Positions 7,706 to 16,417 of a DNA stretch of 19,386 nt are shown piece after piece (positions within the stretch are counted from its first letter, which is position 1; the number at the start of each line of letters is the position of its first letter). The notes below the pieces were generated by a model. It saw only the letters and a list, made by a program, of their open reading frames with translations. It was not told the DNA's origin and did no database searches. The stretch lies in the NCBI GenBank assembly GCA_028280915.1, contig JANQKX010000674.1, forward strand, positions 1-19,386. Direction: 5' to 3'. This DNA comes from Kiloniellaceae bacterium. Lineage in GTDB: Bacteria; Pseudomonadota; Alphaproteobacteria; Kiloniellales; Kiloniellaceae. The position numbers and the translations under genes were made by a program.

Positions 7706-9366
7706 TGAGTGAGACAACGAGCCAAGCTTCCCAACCCGGAACCCTTCCCGCGGAACCGCCCCAAGCCCAGCTGAAATCACGGCGCAAGCTGCCCGTGGTC
7801 TGGTTGGTTCCCCTGGTGACCCTGCTCATCGCCGGCTGGCTGATTTTCGATACGCTGCAAAAACGGGGCCCGGAAATCACCATCTATTTCGAAGACGGCA
7901 TCGGCATCAAGGACGGCGGCGACATCCGCTATCGCGGCGTGAAGGTGGGCGAGATCAATTCCATCGGCCTCAGCGCCAACCTGGAAAAGGTCGTGGTCAA
8001 GGCGCGGCTCGACAAATCGGCGGAGAACCTGGCCGAGGAGGGTAGTAAATTCTGGATCGTGCGACCGGAAATCAGTCTGACCCACGTCACCGGGCTCAGC
8101 ACCATTGCCACGGGTAGCTTTATCGCGGCCGAACCGGGCGCCTCCACCAAGCCCGCCACCACCTTCGAGGGCCTGGCCGGCGCGCCGGTTCTGGAAACCG
8201 ACAACAATGACCTGCTGATCGAGTTTCACACGCCCACTCAAGGCTCGATCAATGCGGGCGACCCGATCTTGTACCGCGAGGTGACCGTCGGCAAGGTGAC
8301 CCACACCCGGCTCACTGACTCCGCCGACAGCGTCAAGATCTTCGCAACAGTCTTTCACAAGTACGCCCACCTGGTCCACGACAATTCCATTTTTTGGAAC
8401 GCCAGCGGCATCGACTTCAATTTCAAGGACCTCTTCGACGCCTCCATCGACTTTCAATCCATCGAGAGCATCCTGGCCGGCGGCATCGCCTTTGTAAATC
8501 CCCCCGGCGACGGCACGCCCGTCAAGACCGGCGCCAAGTTCAAGCTCCTCCCCGATCGGCCTGACGAACTGCTCGAAGAAATCAATCCCTTACCCGGGCT
8601 GCATATCTCGCTCTTCGCGGAAAAAGTCGGCGCTGTTTCCGTCAACGATCCGGTCTACTACCGGGATTTCCAGGTGGGCAAGGTGGAAGACGTCAAACTA
8701 GCCCAAAACGCCGCCAGCGTGGAAATCTCCGTCTTGATCCAGCCCGAATACGAGCAGCTGATCCGCAGCAACACCGTGTTCTGGAACGCCAGCGGCATCG
8801 ACGCCAACTTCGGGCTGTTCTCCGGGGTGAGCATCGATGTGGAATCCCTGCGCAGCCTGATCGCCGGGGGCATCGCCCTGGCCACCCCGCCCGACGACGG
8901 CAAAGCCGTCGAAGCCGGCCACCGCTTCAACCTTTATGACAAGCCGCAAAAGGAATGGGCCAATTGGGCGCCCCACATCCGTCTGCCCGAATCCAGCGAA
9001 GGCGAGACCACGATCCTGACCGACCCCGCGGCTCAATCAACGGCCGCTGGCGGATCGTCCACTGGATCGACTGAAGAGGCCTCTTCCGGCTCAACTGAGG
9101 GTCAGGCTACCGGAGATCAAGGCGCCGAGGACCAGGCGAACGTGGCCCCCAGTACCCCACCCCTGCCAAAGGGCATCACCCTGCAGACCTCCAACTTCGG
9201 CGTTCGTCCCGAGGCGGTGCAGGAAGCCTTGGTCGACCTGGGCTTCAGCAACATCACCAACATCCAGGAAAAGGGCAACTACATCTACCTGGACGCCTAT
9301 TGGGTGGACCGGCCGGTGAAGCTGGAAATCGACGCGGCCGCCGGCCGGATCAAGGAACTCAAATAA
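7705..9366 (+). CDS. pqiB: PqiB-like MCE protein with C-terminal PepSY-like domain
   Basis: This 553-aa protein has a short cytosolic N-terminus and one membrane helix (about 30-50, LPVVWLVPLVTLLIAGW). Three MCE/MlaD domains follow at about 57-145, 168-268 and 298-398. Each MCE domain shows the pattern 'GD-I-Y-R-x-V-x-VGKV'. Domains 2 and 3 share FWNASGID followed by LIAGGIA or ILAGGIA. MCE proteins form hexameric rings that carry lipids between membranes. E. coli PqiB is about the same length, but its C-terminus is a long helical needle. Here it is replaced by a Ser/Gly/Glu-rich linker (about 440-485) and a 60-residue alpha/beta module ending VDRPVKLEIDAAAGRIKEL that resembles a PepSY domain. 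The gene is probably co-transcribed with pqiA. No PqiC lipoprotein gene follows within the window. Confidence 0.88.
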   Translation: MSETTSQASQPGTLPAEPPQAQLKSRRKLPVVWLVPLVTLLIAGWLIFDTLQKRGPEITIYFEDGIGIKDGGDIRYRGVKVGEINSIGLSANLEKVVVKARLDKSAENLAEEGSKFWIVRPEISLTHVTGLSTIATGSFIAAEPGASTKPATTFEGLAGAPVLETDNNDLLIEFHTPTQGSINAGDPILYREVTVGKVTHTRLTDSADSVKIFATVFHKYAHLVHDNSIFWNASGIDFNFKDLFDASIDFQSIESILAGGIAFVNPPGDGTPVKTGAKFKLLPDRPDELLEEINPLPGLHISLFAEKVGAVSVNDPVYYRDFQVGKVEDVKLAQNAASVEISVLIQPEYEQLIRSNTVFWNASGIDANFGLFSGVSIDVESLRSLIAGGIALATPPDDGKAVEAGHRFNLYDKPQKEWANWAPHIRLPESSEGETTILTDPAAQSTAAGGSSTGSTEEASSGSTEGQATGDQGAEDQANVAPSTPPLPKGITLQTSNFGVRPEAVQEALVDLGFSNITNIQEKGNYIYLDAYWVDRPVKLEIDAAAGRIKELK

Positions 9367-9441
9367 CCGGCTGCGAGGGGACGGGAAGCCGCGCCAGTAA
9401 CTGCATGATGCGCGGGGCCAAGGGTCGTGATACCATGGCTT

Positions 9442-9966
9442 ATGGCTGCATCGATCTGTAACCCCATTCGCCGAACCATTGGCGCCTCATTACGTGCCGT
9501 CCCCTGGGCGTGCCTCTTGCTCATATTGGCCATGGCTTGGGCGCCGCCCGGCGATGCCAGTTCGGCCCGGCGCGCCCAGGTCCTGCCCGACGGCACCCTG
9601 AAAGTGGACGGCCGCCGGGTCCATCTCTACGGCATCTATATTCCGCCCACGGGCAAGTTCTGCAATACCAAAATCCGGCCCAGCAGCTGCGGCTCCCGCG
9701 CCGCCGTCGCCTTGGACTTCAAGATCCAGGGCTTCGTCTACTGCGATCAAAAGGCCCGCTACACCGACGGCTCCGTTTCGGCCCTCTGCCAGATCAAGGA
9801 CGGGGGCGGCCTGAACGACCGGGTCGACCTCAGCGCCTACCTGTTAAGCCGGGGTTGGGCCGTGGCCTTGCCCACCGCGCCCTTCGAATACCACACCCTG
9901 GAGCGCATCGCCCGCCACCGGGGCCTCGGGGTTTGGGGCTTTCAGGCCGATTCCATCAGCCGCTGA
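9442..9966 (+). CDS. Secreted SNase-fold (OB-fold) protein lacking nuclease residues
   Basis: From ATG 9442 the product is 174 aa (a GTG at 9427 in the same frame is the alternative; neither has a strong ribosome site). A basic N-terminus and hydrophobic core (VPWACLLLILAMAWA, residues 20-34) ending GDASS give a signal peptide. The rest has the order of a staphylococcal-nuclease-like fold: DGTLKVDGRRVHLYGIYIPP, a central strand region, DLSAYLLSRGWA (129-140) and a last helix with HRGLGVWG (159-166). The three catalytic residues of staphylococcal nuclease (Arg35, Glu43, Arg87) have no counterpart: the aligned positions read Tyr, Thr and Ser. Four cysteines (74, 83, 101, 116) could form disulfides. 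It is probably a non-catalytic periplasmic protein. It lies 75 bases after pqiB on the same strand and may share its transcript. Confidence 0.75.
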   Translation: MAASICNPIRRTIGASLRAVPWACLLLILAMAWAPPGDASSARRAQVLPDGTLKVDGRRVHLYGIYIPPTGKFCNTKIRPSSCGSRAAVALDFKIQGFVYCDQKARYTDGSVSALCQIKDGGGLNDRVDLSAYLLSRGWAVALPTAPFEYHTLERIARHRGLGVWGFQADSISR

Positions 9967-10014
9967 GACGCCCCTATCCTTCACCTTAACAATCCCCAAT
10001 CTCAGGAGACCTTT

Positions 10015-10614
10015 ATGTCCGCTTGGATTCACATGATCCCCCTCGACGAAGCCACCGGCGAGCTGCGCAAAATGTACGACCTGGTGATGACCCCCCACGG
10101 CACGGTGGACAACGTCATGCGGGTGCACAGCCTCAGACCCCACACCATGGAAGGCCATGTGGTCCTTTACCGCAGTGTTCTGCACAACAAATCCAACAGC
10201 CTGCCCCTTTGGTTTTTGGAAACCGTGGCCTGCGTGGTGTCCATGGCCAATACCTGCGAATACAGCCTGACCCACCACTTCGACAACGCCCGCCGGCTCA
10301 TGCAGGACGACGCGCGGGCCCAGGCGGTCTACGACGCCCTGAAAGCCAATCGGCCCGAGGATGTCTTCGACGGCAAGGAACTGGCCTTGCTGCGCTATGC
10401 CCACAAGCTGACCGTGGCACCGGGCGAGATGGTGGAGCAGGACGTGCTCGACGCCCGCCAGGCCGGCGCCGATGACGGGGAGATCCTGGAAGTCAACCAG
10501 GTCTGCGCCTACTTCAACTATTCCAACCGTCTCCTCAACGGCCTGGGCGTCACCCTGGCCGGCGATACCATTGGCTTTTACGACGACGACAGCGCGGAAA
10601 AGGCGGAGACCTAA
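10015..10614 (+). CDS. AhpD/carboxymuconolactone-decarboxylase-like protein
   Basis: The ATG at 10015 has AGGAGA five bases upstream. The product is 199 aa, all helical, with the pattern of the peroxidase-related branch of the AhpD/CMD superfamily. ETVACVVSMANTCEYSLTHH (69-88) is the family's core helix, and NQVCAYFNYSNRLLNGLGV (161-179) is its second conserved stretch. In AhpD this core carries CxxC plus His. Here the motif is Cys81-E-Y-Ser84 with His87 and His88, so the second cysteine, the one usually attacked by peroxide, is serine. It may have lost disulfide chemistry or use another reaction. No signal peptide is seen. It ends with a 4-base stop overlap with the convergent hydantoinase-type gene, a hint but not proof of related use. 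Confidence 0.82.
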   Translation: MSAWIHMIPLDEATGELRKMYDLVMTPHGTVDNVMRVHSLRPHTMEGHVVLYRSVLHNKSNSLPLWFLETVACVVSMANTCEYSLTHHFDNARRLMQDDARAQAVYDALKANRPEDVFDGKELALLRYAHKLTVAPGEMVEQDVLDARQAGADDGEILEVNQVCAYFNYSNRLLNGLGVTLAGDTIGFYDDDSAEKAET

Positions 10615-13600
10615 CTCGCTGCCGCTCGGGGCGGCCCGTAAGCCGCCGCGCCATCGCCGGGGGAGACCAATTCGTTCTTGAGATCCGTTTCCAAAGCCTC
10701 CCGATCCCGTTCCTCGGGCGGGCCGTAGCCACCACCACCAGGCAATTCCAGGATCACCCGGTCCTCCGCCGGCACGATCTGCTTGCCCATGCCTTTCAGC
10801 TTGGGCCCGCTGGCCAAGGAGATCCGCCCCGGCGCCCCGCGCCCGCCGCCATGGCGGCCCCGGGCCGGATTGTCGATGCGCTCGAAGAGGGCGAAGATGG
10901 CAAAGGGCGCGCCCTCCGCATGGGCAATCTCCATGACCTGGCCCAGGCCGCCCCGGTGGCGCCCCGGTCCGCCGGAATCGGCCCGGTACTCCTTGCGGTG
11001 GATGATCAGCGGCGCGATGGTCTCGGTGATCTCCACCGGCGTGTTGCGCACGCCCGAGGGAAAGGCGGTCGCCGAGAGGCCGTCGCCCGTGGGCCGGGCG
11101 CCCGTGCCGCCGGAATGAAAGATGGTGACGGAAAACGGCTCGGCCGCGCCGTAATCGGCGCCGCCCACCACGCCCAAGCCGCCGGACATCATGGGGTTCC
11201 ACAGGCTGGAGGCCCCCTCCGCCGGCGCCTTGCCGTCCACCGCCTGATCCAGGCAGCCCAGCACCAGGTCCGGCAGCATCTGGCCGATCACGTGGCGAAT
11301 GGCCACCGCGGCGGGCCGGGGCGCGTTGAGGATGCAGCCTTCCGGCGCCGTCGCCCGGATGGGATCCAGGGAGCCGGCGTTGTTGGGCACTTGCGAACCC
11401 ACGATGCAGCGCACCCCGAAGGAGGCATAGGCCTGGGTATAGGTCAGAGGCACATTGATGCCGAAGGCGGATACCGGCGAGGAACCGCTGAAATCGATAT
11501 CGATGCCACCGGGCGCCACGGTCAAGCGGGCCGCCAAATGAACCGGCGCGCCATAGCCGTCCAGATCCAGGCTGTTGTGATAGGTGCCCGGGCGCAGCCC
11601 CTTGAACTCTTCCAGCATGGCCTCGCGGGAGCGGGCGATCACATGGGCACCGATTTCCCGCAGATCGTCCAGGCCGAACTCACCCATCATATCCAGCAGG
11701 CGGCGCAGCCCCACATCGTTGCTCGCCGCCAGGGAATAAAGATCGCCCACCACCTGCATGGGCTCGCGCACATTGCTGCGAATGATGTCCAGCAGCTGTT
11801 CGTTGGCCTGGCCGGCGCTGAACAAGGGCATGATGGGAATGCACAGGCCCTCTTCATAGACCTGCCCCGCATCCGGCCCGAAGCCCCGGCCGCCGATGTC
11901 CACCACGTGCACCGTGGCCGCGAAAAAGGCGACCAGGCGTCCGTTGAGGAAAGCCGGCGTCACAACGGTGAAGTCATAAAGATGTCCTGTCCCCATCCAA
12001 GGGTCGTTGGTGAGGTAAACATCCCCTTCGGTCATGCGCTCCGGCGGAATGCGCTCGATGAAATACTTCACCGAGGCGGCCATGGCGTTCACGTGCCCCG
12101 GCGTGCCGGTCACCGCCTGGGCCAACATGAGGCCCGCCCGGTCAAAGATGCCCGCCGAAAGGTCGCCCGCTTCCCGCACCGAGGTGGAAAACGCCGTGCG
12201 GATCAGGGCCTGGGCCTGCTCCTCCACCACGGAGATCATGCGGTTCCACATGACCTGCAGTTGGATCGGCGATAGGGCCGCCGCGGTCGTTTTATGTTCC
12301 GCCTGATCTGATTCCCGGTTCAGTATCACATCGCCCCGCCCATTGACCGAGGCCGCGAAGCCGGGCACCACGATGGTCGTGGTCTGGGCCTCGCCGATCA
12401 CCGCCGGCCCGGCAAGGCGCGCGCCGGCGGGAAGCCCCGGCCGATCGAAGTAGTTGACCGTATGAACGCCCTCGGCGCCGGGGAAAAGAACGTCCCGCGT
12501 TCCCGCCGCCGGCACGTCGACGGACTCCGGCTCCGCCGCCGTGGCGGCGCGCTCCTCCGACAAGGGCGCGGACAGGGTCAGGGACCAGGTCAGGATTTCC
12601 ACGTCCAGACCGGGCACCGTGCGGTGGTATTGCGCCGCGTATTCCTTTTCAAAGGCCGCTTGCAGCTCAGCCACATCCCGGTCCGCCGTCAGGTCTTCGG
12701 GCAGCTTGATCTTAATCTCATGACCCTGTCCCTTATACCGGGCATAGGCATGCCGCTGGGCCACCAAGGCGCCATCCGGCGCGCCGAGACGCACCACCGC
12801 CTCGGCCTCCGCGTGCATCTCGTCGAACAAGGCCGCGACCATCTGCGCATCGAAGTCCGCCAAGGACACATAGCGGCCGCGCACCACCTCGTAGGCGATG
12901 GGCGCCTGCAGGAAGCCCACCGCCGAGCCCACGCCCGCGTTGGCCGGGATCACCACCTTATCGATGTTCAGCTTCTCGGCCAGGCGGGCCGCGTGCAGGG
13001 GTGCCCCGCCGCCGAAGGCGATCATGGTGCGCCCCCGGGTTTCCTTGCCCCGCTCCACCGCGTGCACCCGGGCGGCACCAGCCATATTTTCGTCGACGAT
13101 CTCGATCACACCAAGCGCCGCCTGAGTCCCATCCATGTCCAAGGGCGCGCCGATGTCCCGCTGCAAGCACGCCGTGGCCCTTTCCACCGACAGTTTCATG
13201 TGGCCGCCGGCAAAGTTATCCGGGTCCAAGCGGCCCAGCAGCAGGTTGGCGTCGGTCACCGTCGCCCCGTCGCCGCTCCGATCGTAACAAGCCGGCCCCG
13301 GGTCCGACCCGGCGCTTTCCGGCCCCACGGTGATGCGCTTCAGGCCGTCCAACTGGGCGATGGACCCGCCGCCGGCGCCGATCTCCACCATCTCCACCAC
13401 GGGGATTTTCACCGGCAGGCCGCTGCCCTTCATGAAACGGTGCGCCCGGTCCACCTCGAAGGTGCGGGACAGCAGCGGCTCGCCGTCGTCGATCAGGCAG
13501 ATCTTGGCCGTGGTCCCGCCCATGTCGAAGGACAGCACCCGGTCCTCGCCCAACTCCCGCGCCATCTTGCTGGCGAGGATCGCCCCGCCGGCGGGACCGG

Positions 13601-14387
13601 ATTCGATCAGACGCACGGGAAAGCTCGCCGCCGTTGCCACGGTCACCAAGTTGCCGCCCGAGGTCATGAGCAGGCAGGGGCAGGTAAAGCCCCTGGCTTC
13701 CAAGGCCCCGACCACCCGGGTCAAATAGCCCTCCATCAAGGGTCGCACATAGGCATTGGCACAGGTGGTGGACTGCCGCTCGTACTCCCGCACTTCCGGG
13801 CAGACCTGGGAGGACAGGCAAATGTGCAGCTCGGGACAGGCCCGCTGCAACAGCTCCGCCGCCTGCTCCTCGTGACTGGGGTTGGCATAGGCGTGCAAGA
13901 ACCCGATCGCCAGGCTTTCGATGGCCTCCGCCTTGATCCGGGCCGACAAGGCGCTGACGCTCTCCCGGTCCAGGGGCGTGAGCACCCGCCCGTGCCAGTC
14001 CACCCGCTCGCGCACCGGCCAGCGCAGATGTCGGGGCACCAGGGGCAAAGGCCGCTCTGCCGTGATGTCGTATTGATCGAAGCGATTTTCATAGGCCATT
14101 TCCAGGGAGTCCCGATGCCCCTCGGTCACCAGCAAGGCGGTCCGCGCCCCCTTGCGCTCGATCAAGGCATTAGTCGCCAAGGTGGTGCCGTGGATGATCA
14201 GACCCACCTCCCCCGGCGCGGTCCCGCTGTCCCGCAAGACCTGATCGACGCCGGCCATAAAACCCCGGGAGGGATCATCGGACGTGGTCAAGACCTTGCC
14301 GGTGATCAGGGCGCCATCTTTTTCCAGCACCACGTCCGTGAAGGTGCCCCCGATATCCACCGCCAAACGGGCCAAGGGTTTTGTCAT
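10611..14387 (-). CDS. Fused HyuA-HyuB hydantoinase/5-oxoprolinase-type enzyme
   Basis: This 1258-aa protein has both subunits of the ATP-dependent hydantoinase/oxoprolinase family in one chain, as in eukaryotic 5-oxoprolinase of similar length. HyuA part, residues about 1-690: an ASKHA-type nucleotide-binding start AVDIGGTFTDVV (9-20), HGTTLATNALIERKG (66-80), SFDMGGTTAKICLID (286-300) and MIAFGGGAPLHAARLAEKL (455-473). HyuB part, residues about 705-1245: SPIQLQVMWNRM (706-717), NDPWMGTGHLYDF, and the C-terminal glycine-rich LPGGGGYGPPEERD. Family knowledge: ATP-driven opening of a lactam or imide ring such as 5-oxoproline, hydantoin or caprolactam. The exact substrate is not readable. ATG 14385-14387 has GAGGAA eight bases upstream. 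The oxygenase and SDR genes lie upstream on the same strand, with a 173-base gap to the SDR gene. Its GC is high, unlike those genes. Confidence 0.92.
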   Translation of the reverse strand: MTKPLARLAVDIGGTFTDVVLEKDGALITGKVLTTSDDPSRGFMAGVDQVLRDSGTAPGEVGLIIHGTTLATNALIERKGARTALLVTEGHRDSLEMAYENRFDQYDITAERPLPLVPRHLRWPVRERVDWHGRVLTPLDRESVSALSARIKAEAIESLAIGFLHAYANPSHEEQAAELLQRACPELHICLSSQVCPEVREYERQSTTCANAYVRPLMEGYLTRVVGALEARGFTCPCLLMTSGGNLVTVATAASFPVRLIESGPAGGAILASKMARELGEDRVLSFDMGGTTAKICLIDDGEPLLSRTFEVDRAHRFMKGSGLPVKIPVVEMVEIGAGGGSIAQLDGLKRITVGPESAGSDPGPACYDRSGDGATVTDANLLLGRLDPDNFAGGHMKLSVERATACLQRDIGAPLDMDGTQAALGVIEIVDENMAGAARVHAVERGKETRGRTMIAFGGGAPLHAARLAEKLNIDKVVIPANAGVGSAVGFLQAPIAYEVVRGRYVSLADFDAQMVAALFDEMHAEAEAVVRLGAPDGALVAQRHAYARYKGQGHEIKIKLPEDLTADRDVAELQAAFEKEYAAQYHRTVPGLDVEILTWSLTLSAPLSEERAATAAEPESVDVPAAGTRDVLFPGAEGVHTVNYFDRPGLPAGARLAGPAVIGEAQTTTIVVPGFAASVNGRGDVILNRESDQAEHKTTAAALSPIQLQVMWNRMISVVEEQAQALIRTAFSTSVREAGDLSAGIFDRAGLMLAQAVTGTPGHVNAMAASVKYFIERIPPERMTEGDVYLTNDPWMGTGHLYDFTVVTPAFLNGRLVAFFAATVHVVDIGGRGFGPDAGQVYEEGLCIPIMPLFSAGQANEQLLDIIRSNVREPMQVVGDLYSLAASNDVGLRRLLDMMGEFGLDDLREIGAHVIARSREAMLEEFKGLRPGTYHNSLDLDGYGAPVHLAARLTVAPGGIDIDFSGSSPVSAFGINVPLTYTQAYASFGVRCIVGSQVPNNAGSLDPIRATAPEGCILNAPRPAAVAIRHVIGQMLPDLVLGCLDQAVDGKAPAEGASSLWNPMMSGGLGVVGGADYGAAEPFSVTIFHSGGTGARPTGDGLSATAFPSGVRNTPVEITETIAPLIIHRKEYRADSGGPGRHRGGLGQVMEIAHAEGAPFAIFALFERIDNPARGRHGGGRGAPGRISLASGPKLKGMGKQIVPAEDRVILELPGGGGYGPPEERDREALETDLKNELVSPGDGAAAYGPPRAAAS

Positions 14388-14560
14388 TGAAGGTATTCCT
14401 CACAAGCTGCCTGGGACGATCGGTCCGGAAACCCGAACCCGTTTCATTTGTGGCCAAAACCTATCCCGTTGCAAGCTTTGTGAAGGGGCGACGCGCCCTT
14501 TGGACCCGCCGACCCGTCACGCCGCAAAAAACCGCGGCGATCGGATACTGCGAAGCTGCC

Positions 14561-15388
14561 TCATATCCCACATGGCACCCCGCCAGAAACCGGCAAAGCC
14601 ACACCGGTGACGTAGGAGGAGGCTGGGCCTGCAAGGTAGGCAATCGCCTTTGCCACCTCATCGGGATCACCCGCGCGACGCAAGGCAACCGCCTTGTACC
14701 GCTGTTCCATGACCTCCTCAAGCGGCCTATTCTGTTCAGCCGCCAGTCGTGCGTTTGCTGCCATGTGCATGTCCGTAGATGTATAACCCGGACATACCGC
14801 GTTGCATCGGATACCGTCGATGCCGAACTCCGCCGCGATGGTTTTGGTAAGCCCCAGCAGACCATGTTTCATGGTCGTGTAGGCGCCAAACCCGGGCTCC
14901 GCGCCAAGACTACCGGTGGATCCCACATTGATGATTGATCCACCGCCGGCCTGCCGGAGCGCCGGAATGGCAGCCTGGCAAAAGACCATCACACCAAGCA
15001 GGTTCACTTGGAAGCTCGCAACCCAGTCCGCCTCGGAAGACTCGAGAAAATCGCCGGTGCCGACAAGTGTCCCGGCATTGTTCACCAGAATATCCAGTTG
15101 GCCAAAATGGTTCATCACTTGGTGAACGCAATTTTCTATCTCATGCTTTTTGGTCACGTCCACTTGCATGGACAAAGCGTTGCTGCCGCGATCCCGTATC
15201 TCCGTGGCCACTGCCGCGAGCAGGTCAAGCTTCTCAACCGGCTTGCCATCAAGCTGCAGCGACCCCGCGATGTCGGTGACCACGACAGCTGCGCCTTCAT
15301 CCGCCAACTGCAGTGCGGTCGCCCGGCCAATGCCATTGGGCGCTGAGGCACCGGTCACAATCGCGATTTTGCCCTCTAATGCGTTCAT
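14561..15388 (-). CDS. Short-chain dehydrogenase/reductase (SDR)
   Basis: This 275-aa classical SDR has the cofactor motif TGASAPNGIGR (12-22, with the usual TGxxxGIG spacing lengthened by two residues). Asp39 (VTDI) suggests preference for NAD(H). NNAG is at 103-106, the catalytic Ser157 in NVGSTGS, and Tyr170-x-x-x-Lys174 (YTTMK). A 20-residue insertion after strand 2 (about 42-62) is longer than usual. The C-terminus SYVTGVALPVSGG is typical. The ribosome site before ATG 15386-15388 is weak (AGAAAG). It lies 30 bases downstream of the oxygenase gene and is almost certainly in the same transcript. It probably oxidises an alcohol or reduces a ketone in the same pathway. GC and codon use are lower than in the hydantoinase gene. 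Confidence 0.9.
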   Translation of the reverse strand: MNALEGKIAIVTGASAPNGIGRATALQLADEGAAVVVTDIAGSLQLDGKPVEKLDLLAAVATEIRDRGSNALSMQVDVTKKHEIENCVHQVMNHFGQLDILVNNAGTLVGTGDFLESSEADWVASFQVNLLGVMVFCQAAIPALRQAGGGSIINVGSTGSLGAEPGFGAYTTMKHGLLGLTKTIAAEFGIDGIRCNAVCPGYTSTDMHMAANARLAAEQNRPLEEVMEQRYKAVALRRAGDPDEVAKAIAYLAGPASSYVTGVALPVSGGVPCGI

Positions 15389-15418
15389 ACAAAATTCTTT
15401 CTTAGCTTGTTCTTGGTT

Positions 15419-16387
15419 TCATGTGATACGGGGATCGAAGGTCGGATCAATTTCCTTGGTATCCGGCCAATTGCTCGCGATGATTTCCCGGTACCATGCC
15501 TCCATCAGGAGCGGCGGCCGGTTATAGCCGTCCACCGAATCGACGACGGGTGCAATCACCGTGTCAAAACGGGGTGTCGCAAAGTAAGGAAAGCTATAGC
15601 GTTCTTGACCCGTTTTATTGATCACCCGATGGGGCGTTGATTTGAACTGGCCACCGGTCCAGTGCTCCATAACGTCGCCGATGTTGACGATGAAGGCACC
15701 ATCGGGCGCATCAGCTTCTATCCATTCACCTTGTCGCGTTCTGATTTGCAGCCCGCCAATCGGGTCGGGATACAACACCGTGAAGGCGGAACTATCCTTG
15801 TGGGGATGAATACCAAAACCTCGCTTTCCGGCAGGCATGGCCGGGTAGTGGAGCAGGGTCATCCCGGTCAAAGGTTTTTCAAAGTAGGGGAGAAAAAGAG
15901 TCTCCGGTTTGTTCAATGCCAATGCGAACAGCCTCAGAAGTTTCTCGGAAATCTTTTCGAGGGCGTTCCAATAGCCGGTCACTGCCATTTTTGCCGCCGC
16001 CAAACGAGGAGGCCACCGGTTTGGCCCATAAAGGGGGCATTGTCGGCGGATCGGATCATCCGCTTTTACATCGGCGTGGAGTTTGAAGCCTTCATACTGG
16101 TCGGCGCAATCCGGTGACGATGCAGGCGTGAAAAAGCCAAAGGGTATGTATCCTCGATAGTTGTCGCGTGAAATTCTGTATTGCGCCTTCAGACTTGGGC
16201 TTTGAGAAAAAACCTCGATCACGCTGTCCCTCATACGATCAATGACCTCTTGGCTGACGGCGTGGGAACAGAGATACAAAAACCCGGTCTCGACGCATGC
16301 CATTCGCAGGGTTTCGATGGTCCGTCTCCGCGGAGACTCATCAGCACTATCCAGTGTGTTCAGATGGATTATGGGTGGGGAAGTCAT
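15419..16387 (-). CDS. 2-oxoglutarate/Fe(II)-dependent oxygenase (isopenicillin-N-synthase-like)
   Basis: The chosen start ATG 16385-16387 gives 322 aa beginning MTSPPIIHLNTLDS, as in the DIOX_N family start. The frame is open to a GTG/ATG pair at 16435/16432, but those extra residues do not fit and have no good ribosome site. Residues about 5-115 are the N-terminal DIOX_N domain (CVETGFLYLCSHAVSQEVID). Residues about 175-285 are the jelly-roll 2OG-FeII_Oxy domain. Iron ligands are His196-x-Asp198 (HPHKDSS) and His253 (STPHRV), and Arg263-x-Ser265 (ERYSF) binds 2-oxoglutarate. Such enzymes hydroxylate, desaturate or cyclise small molecules. The substrate is unknown. It is first gene of the minus-strand group with the SDR, divergent from the AraC-type regulator, so probably regulated by it. 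Confidence 0.9.
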   Translation of the reverse strand: MTSPPIIHLNTLDSADESPRRRTIETLRMACVETGFLYLCSHAVSQEVIDRMRDSVIEVFSQSPSLKAQYRISRDNYRGYIPFGFFTPASSPDCADQYEGFKLHADVKADDPIRRQCPLYGPNRWPPRLAAAKMAVTGYWNALEKISEKLLRLFALALNKPETLFLPYFEKPLTGMTLLHYPAMPAGKRGFGIHPHKDSSAFTVLYPDPIGGLQIRTRQGEWIEADAPDGAFIVNIGDVMEHWTGGQFKSTPHRVINKTGQERYSFPYFATPRFDTVIAPVVDSVDGYNRPPLLMEAWYREIIASNWPDTKEIDPTFDPRIT

Positions 16388-16417
16388 CACGCAGCTTTCA
16401 AAACTCGATGCCTGAAA

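Noticed and set aside
9844..11202. A 452-codon minus-strand frame crossing three genes
   Set aside because: It overlaps the SNase-like, AhpD-like and hydantoinase genes in wrong frames and contains no conserved domain.
12462..14390. A 642-codon open frame on the plus strand inside the hydantoinase-type gene
   Set aside because: The product is low-complexity His/Gly/Gln/Arg-rich with no motif. The minus strand encodes a complete recognisable enzyme over the same bases.
14483..14500. GGGGCG-ACG-CGCCCTT hairpin between the SDR and hydantoinase genes
   Set aside because: It can fold, but no run of T follows on the minus strand, so I do not call it a terminator. It may weaken read-through at most.
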